Shown here: one piece after another, positions 58,233 to 64,000 of the stretch
Layout of the letters: every line of letters begins with the position of its first letter
How positions within the stretch are numbered: the first letter of the stretch is position 1
Source: Palsa-739 sp035532535
GTDB taxonomy: Bacteria; Actinomycetota; Thermoleophilia; Gaiellales; Gaiellaceae
DNA length: 64,000 bases
Assembly (NCBI GenBank): GCA_035532535.1
Contig: DATKQT010000034.1
Coordinates: 1-64,000, forward strand
Direction: 5' to 3'
Notes under the pieces: model-generated
Seen by the model: only the letters and a program-made list of their open reading frames with translations
Told to the model about the DNA's origin: nothing
Databases searched by the model: none
Program-made: the position numbers and the translations under genes

Positions 58233-61200
58233 GTGAGCGAATGCACGAGCTGCGGAGCTTCCAACCGTGAAGGCCTGAGTTTCTGCACGAACTGCGGCGC
58301 CTCGATCGCAGCCGCCTGCCCGAGCTGCGGCGCGTCGCACGAGCCGGGCCAGCGCTTCTGCGGCGAGTGCGGGACCGCGCTCGGGACGGTCTCGCCGGCC
58401 GCCCCCACCACGGCTCCCGACGTCGAGCGGCGCGTGGTCACCATCCTTTTCGCCGACCTCGTCGGCTTCACGCCGCTCTCGGAGTCACGCGACGCGGAGG
58501 ACGTCCGCAGCCTGCTCACTCGCTACTTCGACACCGCGCGTCTCGTCATCGGCCGCTACGGCGGCACCGTGGAAAAGTTCATCGGCGACGCAGTAATGGC
58601 CGTGTGGGGCGCGCCAACCGCGCGGGAGGACGACGCCGAACGCGCTGTCCGCGCTGCCCTCGATCTCGTCGAGGCCGTCGCGGCACTCGACGCCGGACTG
58701 CAGGCGCGCGCGGGCGTCCTCACCGGCGAGGCCGCCGTCACGCTCGGCGCCTCCGGCCAGGGGCTCGTCGCAGGAGACCTCGTCAACACTGCGTCGCGCG
58801 TGCAGTCGACAGCGGAGCCCGGCACCGTGCTCGTCGGCGAGTCGACCCGCCGCGCAAGCGAGGCTGCCGTCGTGTACGAGGACGCGGGCTCCTTCGAGCT
58901 GAAGGGCAAGACCGAGCAGGTCCCGCTCTGGCGCGCGCTGCGCGTCGCAGCCGGCGTCGGCGGACGCCGCCGCTCCGAGGGTCTCGAACCGCCGTTCGTC
59001 GGACGCGACCGCGAGCTCCGGCTCGTCAAGGAGCTCTACCACTCCTCCGCCGAGCAGGGTCGCTCGCATCTCGTCTCCGTCCTCGGCATCGCCGGCATCG
59101 GCAAGTCGCGCCTCTCGTGGGAGCTCTTCAAGTACCTCGACGGCCTCACAGACCTCACGCACTGGCACCGCGGGCGCTGCCTCTCCTACGGCGACGGCGT
59201 CACCTACTGGGCGCTGGCGGAGATGGCACGCGAGCGCTTCCACATCGCCGAGGGCGAGGACGTGCACTCCGCGCGCGAGAAGCTCTCCACCGCGCTCGCC
59301 GAGTTCGTGCCCGACGACGAAGAGCGGCAATGGATCGAGCCGCGCCTCGCGCATCTGCTCGGGCTCGAGGAGGAGCGGCAGGCGCGCGAGAAAGAAGACC
59401 TGTTCGGCGCGTGGCGGCTCTTCTTCGAGCGGCTGTCCGAGCGCGCGCCTGTCGTGCTCGTGTTCGAGGACGTGCAGTGGGCGGACGCAGCGCTGCTCGA
59501 GTTCGTCGAGTACCTGCTCGAGTGGTCCCGGAACCACGCCATCTACGTCGTCGCGCTCGCGCGCCCCGACGTCGCCGACCGCCACCCGGACTGGCCGACG
59601 TCGCGCAACACGACAACGCTCGCGCTCGATCCTCTGAGCAACGAGGCGATCGCACAGCTCCTCGAAGGGCTCGTCCCCGGCCTGCCGGACGACGCGCGCG
59701 AACGCATCCTCGCGCGGGCGGAAGGCGTCCCGCTGTACGCGGTCGAGACCGTGCGCATGCTGCTCGACAAGGGACTGCTGCGCCGCGAGGGCGACGTCTA
59801 CGTCCCCGAGGGCCAGCTCGGAGAGCTCGCGGTGCCGGAGACGCTGCACGCGCTCGCCGCCGCACGCCTCGACGGGCTCGGCCCCGACGAGCGTCGCGCG
59901 CTGCAGGACGCGGCCGTCCTCGGCAAGACGTTCACGAAGGCAGGACTCGCCGAGGTGAGCGGCCGCAGCGAGGCGGAGCTCGAGCCGCTGCTCGCGTTCC
60001 TCGTCCGCCGCGAGATCCTCGGCCTGCAGAGCGATCCGCGCTCGCCCGAGCTCGGGCAGTACGGCTTCCTCCAGGACCTCCTGCGACAGGTCGCGTACGA
60101 GACGCTCGCGCGCCCCGAGCGCAAAGCGCGCCACCTCGCCGCGGCCGCGTATCTCGAGTCGACGGGCGACGAGACGGTCGAGGTCGTCGCCTCGCACCTG
60201 CTCTCGGCGTACGACGCCGATCCCGAGGCGGCCGATGCGGACGCGATCCGCGAGCGTGCGCGGCTCGCACTCGTGCACGCGGGAGATCGAGCTGCAGCAC
60301 TCGCCGCCTCAGCCGAGGCGCTGCGCTATTACGAGCAGGCGCTCGAGCTCGCACCGACCGCCGAGTTGCACGAGCGCGCAGGGCGTGCCGCGTACTACGC
60401 GGCTCGGCTCGCGGATGCGCGCACCCATCTCGAGCACGCCTTGGAGATCCGGGAAAGCGACGGCGACTCCCGCGGCGCCGCTCGGGCTCGCGTCGCGCTC
60501 GCGGAGGTCGCGTTCTGGGACCATCGGGCGTCGCAGGCCATCGACCTACTGCACGACGCCGTCGGGGTGCTGCTGCAGGGCGAGCACGACGCAGACCTGG
60601 CGCGCGCCGTCGCCGAGCTCTCCCGCTACCTGACCCTCGCGGGACGGCACGACGAGGCGATCCCGCTGATCGAGCGGTCACTCGAGCTCGGCGAGGCGCT
60701 CGATCTCACGGACGTATTCGCGCACGGCCTAATCACGAAGGGCGTCGCCCTCAACTGGGCCGGACGGTCTCGCGAGGCGGCGCTGCTGACGAGGCACGGG
60801 CTCGAGGTCGCGCTGCAGAACGATCTCGCGGACATTGCGTTGCGCGCCTACAACAACCTGCTCGTCACGCAGTCCTCTCGCGATCACATTGATGTGACCC
60901 TGGAGGTGAACGAGCGAATGCTCGAGCTCGCGATTCGCGTCGGGAACCGACAGCAGGAGCAGCGCGCCCGCCGCAACATGGCGAGCGGCGCGTATTTCGG
61001 CGGCGACTGGGACCGCGCGGAAGCCGAGGCGGCGCTCACCAACTTCTACCGATCGAGTGCTCTGACGGAGCTTCGAGTCGCACGCGGTCAAGTCGAGCTC
61101 GCCCGCGAGGAGTTCCGCGCCGACGTCGAGGCGCTCGAGGAAGGATGGGACAGCGAGGTGCAGGCGAGGATCGGCGTCGCGACCCAGGACGCCATGATCA

Positions 61201-61688
61201 TGCTCGCCGAGGGCAAGCATGCGGACGCGCTCGCCCGTGCCGAGGAGGCATTGCGCGAGCGCGGCGCGCTCGGTGTGCCGAACCTCTTCGACGCGCTCGA
61301 AACAGCGGGCGCCGTCGCGGCCCACTTCGGCGACGTGAGCAAGCTCGAGGAGCTCATCGCGCTCGCAGACGACGTGCCGGGCGGTCATGTCACCCCCGTC
61401 TTCCGCGCAACCACCTCCCTGCTCAGGGCACACCTCGCCATCGTGCGCGGCGAAGACGCCTCGTCGCACTTCGCCGCATCCGAGCAGATCTACCGGGACT
61501 ACGGCTCGATCCCGCCGCTCGCGACGACGCTCATCGAGCACGGTGAGTGGCTCGCGTCCGTAGGGCGAAACGCTGAGGCGGAGCCGCTGCTGGCGGAGGC
61601 GGAGGAGATCTCAGCTCGCCTCCGCGCAACCGCCTGGCTCGAGCGGATCGCACGCTGCCGCGCCCGCGCGGGCGCCGCCGTCGCCTAG
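58233..61688 (+). CDS. class III adenylate/guanylate cyclase with zinc ribbons, AAA ATPase and TPR-like repeats
   Basis: A 1151-residue multidomain protein. Two zinc ribbons open it: CTSCGASNREGLSFCTNCG and CPSCGASHEPGQRFCGECG (1-50). The cyclase domain (about 68-240) has VVTILFADLVGFTPLSE and FIGDAVMAVWGAP, with both metal-binding aspartates. The AAA/STAND ATPase (about 260-620) has Walker A GIAGIGKSRLS and Walker B VLVFEDVQWADAALLEF. TPR-like helical repeats fill the rest. It should make cAMP in response to ligand-driven assembly. GTG 58233. Confidence 0.93.
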   Translation: MSECTSCGASNREGLSFCTNCGASIAAACPSCGASHEPGQRFCGECGTALGTVSPAAPTTAPDVERRVVTILFADLVGFTPLSESRDAEDVRSLLTRYFDTARLVIGRYGGTVEKFIGDAVMAVWGAPTAREDDAERAVRAALDLVEAVAALDAGLQARAGVLTGEAAVTLGASGQGLVAGDLVNTASRVQSTAEPGTVLVGESTRRASEAAVVYEDAGSFELKGKTEQVPLWRALRVAAGVGGRRRSEGLEPPFVGRDRELRLVKELYHSSAEQGRSHLVSVLGIAGIGKSRLSWELFKYLDGLTDLTHWHRGRCLSYGDGVTYWALAEMARERFHIAEGEDVHSAREKLSTALAEFVPDDEERQWIEPRLAHLLGLEEERQAREKEDLFGAWRLFFERLSERAPVVLVFEDVQWADAALLEFVEYLLEWSRNHAIYVVALARPDVADRHPDWPTSRNTTTLALDPLSNEAIAQLLEGLVPGLPDDARERILARAEGVPLYAVETVRMLLDKGLLRREGDVYVPEGQLGELAVPETLHALAAARLDGLGPDERRALQDAAVLGKTFTKAGLAEVSGRSEAELEPLLAFLVRREILGLQSDPRSPELGQYGFLQDLLRQVAYETLARPERKARHLAAAAYLESTGDETVEVVASHLLSAYDADPEAADADAIRERARLALVHAGDRAAALAASAEALRYYEQALELAPTAELHERAGRAAYYAARLADARTHLEHALEIRESDGDSRGAARARVALAEVAFWDHRASQAIDLLHDAVGVLLQGEHDADLARAVAELSRYLTLAGRHDEAIPLIERSLELGEALDLTDVFAHGLITKGVALNWAGRSREAALLTRHGLEVALQNDLADIALRAYNNLLVTQSSRDHIDVTLEVNERMLELAIRVGNRQQEQRARRNMASGAYFGGDWDRAEAEAALTNFYRSSALTELRVARGQVELAREEFRADVEALEEGWDSEVQARIGVATQDAMIMLAEGKHADALARAEEALRERGALGVPNLFDALETAGAVAAHFGDVSKLEELIALADDVPGGHVTPVFRATTSLLRAHLAIVRGEDASSHFAASEQIYRDYGSIPPLATTLIEHGEWLASVGRNAEAEPLLAEAEEISARLRATAWLERIARCRARAGAAVA

Positions 61689-62392
61689 GCGAGTGCGCGC
61701 GCGATCGCCTGCTCGAGCGCGTCCGGTTTGAACCCGAAAGGCCCTTCGCCGCCCTGAAAGGCGATGCGCCCGTCGGAGCCGATCAAATAGAGCCGGTCCG
61801 GCCAGCCGCCATAGGCGGACGCAACGGCGTTGTCGACACCGTCGATCGCGACGGGCATGCTGACCTCGAGCTTGGCTGCGCAGGTCGAGGCGACCGAACG
61901 CCGCTCGTCGTCGGTCTCCGGCTCGTGCACGGCGATGCCTGAGCGACGGTTCTCGGGGATGATCCACCCCTCCTCTGGGTGCGCCTCCCGGATGTAGATC
62001 AGCAGGAAGTGCACCCGGTCGCCGTAGCGCCGGGCCAGATCCTCGAGCGTCCCAACCTGGGCACGGAAGGGCGGTCAGGTGTACGAGCCGAAGATCAACG
62101 CGACCGGGCGCTCCGCTGCGAGCGCGCCGAGCCGCACCGTTCCGGAACCGTCGAGGCGCGGGAGCTCGAAGTCGGGCGCGAGATCGCCCTCTGCGATCTT
62201 CGCGGTCATGAGGTTGCGGTACTCCGGGCTCGCGGTCACATCCTGCATGGTCAGCGGAGAGTCCTTCGGCGCGTTGCTGCGTCCATGCCGGAGCTGCGTG
62301 AGCACCATTCCGGGAACCGACCAGCGCCGATCGACCGGGCTTCCCTTGGAGACCGTGCGCATGTACCCGAGGATGTCCGCCGGCGTCGGCAC
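61685..62392 (-). CDS. deiodinase-like selenoprotein (UGA read as selenocysteine)
   Basis: Read through TGA at 62077-62075, this is one 235-residue thioredoxin-fold protein. The junction reads ALIFGSYT-U-PPFRAQVGTLEDL, matching the GSCTU(P) active site of iodothyronine deiodinases; FLLIYIREAHPEEGW (with the conserved His) and the later PDRLYLIGSDGRIAFQGGEGP also follow the deiodinase pattern. Sec is residue 106. The N-terminus (SPEYRNLMTAKIAEGDLAPDFELP) resembles bacterial redoxin relatives. GTG 62392, 9 bp after the Fe-S oxidoreductase stop. Ends 4 bp inside the convergent cyclase gene. A nonsense mutation is the alternative. Confidence 0.85.
62048..62065 (-). promoter_or_regulatory. SECIS-like hairpin after the UGA
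   Basis: On the minus strand CGT-G-CCCA-GGT-TGGG-ACG forms a hairpin with a bulged G and a GGT apical loop. The loop lies 18-20 nt after the UGA, inside the distance range reported for bacterial SECIS elements, whose loop typically carries a GG or GGU. It is within the coding sequence, as expected for bacteria. Confidence 0.6.
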
Positions 62393-62401
62393 GCCCTGAG
62401 A

Positions 62402-64000
62402 CTACTCGAGCGATTCGGCGAGCAGCGTCGCCACGTCGGCCACGCGCATTTCGGAACCGTTCTCGCGCACGCCGTCGTCGAGCATCACCGTGCAGAACGG
62501 GCACGCGACCGCGAGCGTCTCCGCGCCCGTCTCCGCCGCTTCGCGCGCGCGCTCGACGTTGATCTGGCTCCCGCGCTCCTCCATCCACATGTGCGCGCCG
62601 CCGGCGCCGCAGCAGAACGTGTTCTTCCCATTTCTCGTCATCTCCACGGGCTGGCCGATGACGTTCAGGAGCTTCCGCGGCTCCATGCGCACGTCGTTGT
62701 GACGCGCGAGGTAACAGCTGTCGTGATACGTGATCGACCCCGCGTCGCGTGCCGGCGTCAGCCGCCCCTCGTCAACGAGCTCGGCGAGCAGCTCCGTGTG
62801 GTGCATGACCTCGTAGCTTCCGCCGAAGTCGCCGTACTCGTTCGCGAGCGTGTTGAAGCAGTGCGGACAGCTCGCGACGATCTTCGTCACGCCCTGCTCG
62901 TTCAGCGTCGTGACGTTCTGCTCCGCCGCCGCCTGGAACACGTACTCGTTCCCCATCCGCCGCGCCGGATCGCCCGTGCATCCCTCCCGGGGGCCGAGGA
63001 TGGCGAAGTCGACGCCCGCCTTCTGCAGCAGCTTCGCCGTCGACTCCGCACTCTTCTTCGCCCGCTCGTCGAACGACGCCGCGCAGCCGACCCAGTACAG
63101 GTACTCCGGCGCGGGATCGCCGGGCTCCAAGACGCGTACCCCCAGCTCCGCCGCCCACGCCGCCCGCTCGGTCTGCGGCTTCCCCCACGGATTGGACGCA
63201 CGCTCGACGTCGCGCAGCATCGGCTCCGCCTCCGCGGGAAACGACGAATCCACCATCAGCCGGCTCCGGCGCAGGTCGACGATGTGGTCGACGTGCTCGA
63301 TCGACACCGGGCACACCTCCACGCACGCGCCGCACGTCACGCAGTCCCAGATCATCTCCTCCGGCACGCCGTTGCCGACGATCGGCTCAGCGCTCTGCGC
63401 GAACAGCTGATCCCGCACGCCCATGATCAGCAGCTTCGGCGACAGCATCTTCCCCGTCGCGTGCGCCGGACAGACGTCCTGGCAGCGCCCGCACTCCGTG
63501 CACGAGAACGCGTCCACGACCTCCTTGCGCGTCAGGTCGAAGATGGTCGCTACCCCGAAGCGCAACTCGTCGTCCGGGACGTCGAAGCGCAGCGGCTCGA
63601 GCCGCCCGCGCTTGCGCGTCCGCGCCATCCACACGTTCACGGCCGCCGTCACGATGTGCAGATGCTTCGAATACGGCAGATACGCGAGGAAGATTCCGAT
63701 CACGACCAGGTGCGCCCACGCGAGCCCGGTGCCGCCGACGCTGTGCCAGAGCAGGAGCGTCGTCACGACGAGCGCGATCAGCCCGAGGATGAAATAGCCC
63801 TCGCCGACATGCGAGCCGACGAACCGCGCGGGCCGCACGACCGTCCGGATCACGAGCGCGGTCGCGACGCCGGCGAGCACGAGCACCGCGAACACGTCGG
63901 AGAGCACGCGGTACCACTCCGGCGTTCCCACGTGGCCGCCGGCGACGTCGATCGCGGCGAGGACGATCGTCGGGAAGAGCACGATGAAGCCCCAGAAGAT
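62402..64000 (-). CDS. membrane Fe-S oxidoreductase (HdrDE/GlpC-like), N-terminus cut by window edge
   Basis: At least 532 residues; the frame is open to the right edge and begins IFWGFIVLFPTIVL, so a few N-terminal residues are missing. About five membrane helices (1-130, cytochrome b-like) precede two 4Fe-4S motifs, CTECGRCQDVCP and CVTCGACVEVCP, then two CCG domains (WVGCAASFDERAKK, CCGAGGAHMWMEE). This layout is that of HdrD/GlpC/LutA-type quinone-linked oxidoreductases. Electron donor unknown; acyl-CoA/ETF-linked roles are common for this fused type. Confidence 0.92.
   Translation of the reverse strand: MFWGFIVLFPTIVLAAIDVAGGHVGTPEWYRVLSDVFAVLVLAGVATALVIRTVVRPARFVGSHVGEGYFILGLIALVVTTLLLWHSVGGTGLAWAHLVVIGIFLAYLPYSKHLHIVTAAVNVWMARTRKRGRLEPLRFDVPDDELRFGVATIFDLTRKEVVDAFSCTECGRCQDVCPAHATGKMLSPKLLIMGVRDQLFAQSAEPIVGNGVPEEMIWDCVTCGACVEVCPVSIEHVDHIVDLRRSRLMVDSSFPAEAEPMLRDVERASNPWGKPQTERAAWAAELGVRVLEPGDPAPEYLYWVGCAASFDERAKKSAESTAKLLQKAGVDFAILGPREGCTGDPARRMGNEYVFQAAAEQNVTTLNEQGVTKIVASCPHCFNTLANEYGDFGGSYEVMHHTELLAELVDEGRLTPARDAGSITYHDSCYLARHNDVRMEPRKLLNVIGQPVEMTRNGKNTFCCGAGGAHMWMEERGSQINVERAREAAETGAETLAVACPFCTVMLDDGVRENGSEMRVADVATLLAESLE

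Noticed and set aside
61685..62392. Interpretation of the deiodinase-like gene as a pseudogene or two genes
   Set aside because: Homology is continuous across the UGA, the UGA sits at the known Sec position, no other lesion is present and a SECIS-like loop follows.
61611..62588. Long minus-strand frame overlapping the selenoprotein gene
   Set aside because: Low-complexity, Arg/Ala-rich translation in a different frame from the conserved thioredoxin-fold sequence.

Overview
The window is a contiguous, gene-dense, very GC-rich chromosome segment. Frequent GTG/TTG starts, ATGA/GTGA stop-start overlaps, a Lys/Arg/Ala-repeat nucleoid protein, a cysteine-less DksA-like protein and the overall gene content suggest a deep-branching actinobacterium, possibly class Thermoleophilia (Gaiellales/Solirubrobacterales-like). 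That placement is inference from gene style, not a phylogeny. I saw no tRNA, rRNA, insertion sequence, phage or CRISPR array. Most genes lie on the minus strand.

Layout. 1-3.5 kb: a truncated type IV prepilin, a DUF1003 protein, a secreted beta-propeller/RTX protein and an MBL-rhodanese protein. 3.5-14.6 kb (minus): threonine ammonia-lyase, MeaB GTPase, MFS exporter, HisC, a sigma factor fused to an anti-sigma-like zinc finger, and a 2-oxoacid dehydrogenase operon (E1 alpha, E1 beta, E2, VOC, GNAT, E3). 14.6-16.2 kb (plus): four small stress/envelope-type proteins. 16.2-24.2 kb (minus): translation genes pheS-pheT, infC-rpmI-rplT-trmH-like and thrS, with a convincing unassigned structured RNA gene at about 20.2 kb. 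24.4-29.4 kb: histone-like repeat protein, citrate synthase, a two-component system and a TauE/SafE permease. 29.4-37.6 kb (minus): NhaA-DsbA fusion, a GNAT protein, and a LacI-controlled alpha-glucoside operon (GH13, binding protein, two permeases, no ATPase). 37.6-41.3 kb (plus): DAGK-like kinase, AarF/UbiB kinase and CorA. 41.7-45.2 kb: fructokinase-type ROK kinase, Cys-less DksA-like protein, CPA1 antiporter, NUDIX and ABM proteins.

45.3-55.9 kb (minus) is the main metabolic feature. It is an 11-gene, tightly overlapping operon headed by an IclR regulator with a palindrome at its start. It encodes choline oxidation to glycine betaine (GMC oxidase, aldehyde dehydrogenase), a non-pyrrolysine MttB/MtgB methyltransferase, a corrinoid protein, a methyl-THF:corrinoid methyltransferase, a ferredoxin-ASKHA corrinoid reactivase, DUF1638, MetF plus MetV, and a cyclodeaminase-like protein. 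Together these could move a betaine methyl group through B12 to methyl-THF and then to methylene- and methenyl-THF.

56-64 kb: a membrane protein, AIM24, VOC, a 1151-residue adenylate cyclase/AAA/TPR regulator, a deiodinase-like gene read through an in-frame UGA as a probable selenoprotein, and a truncated Fe-S oxidoreductase.

The most notable observations are the deiodinase-like selenoprotein with a SECIS-like hairpin, the B12 methyl-transfer operon, the structured RNA with its own promoter, and three genes (ROK kinase, TrmH-like, MFS) whose conserved N-termini can only be reached from a CTG start.
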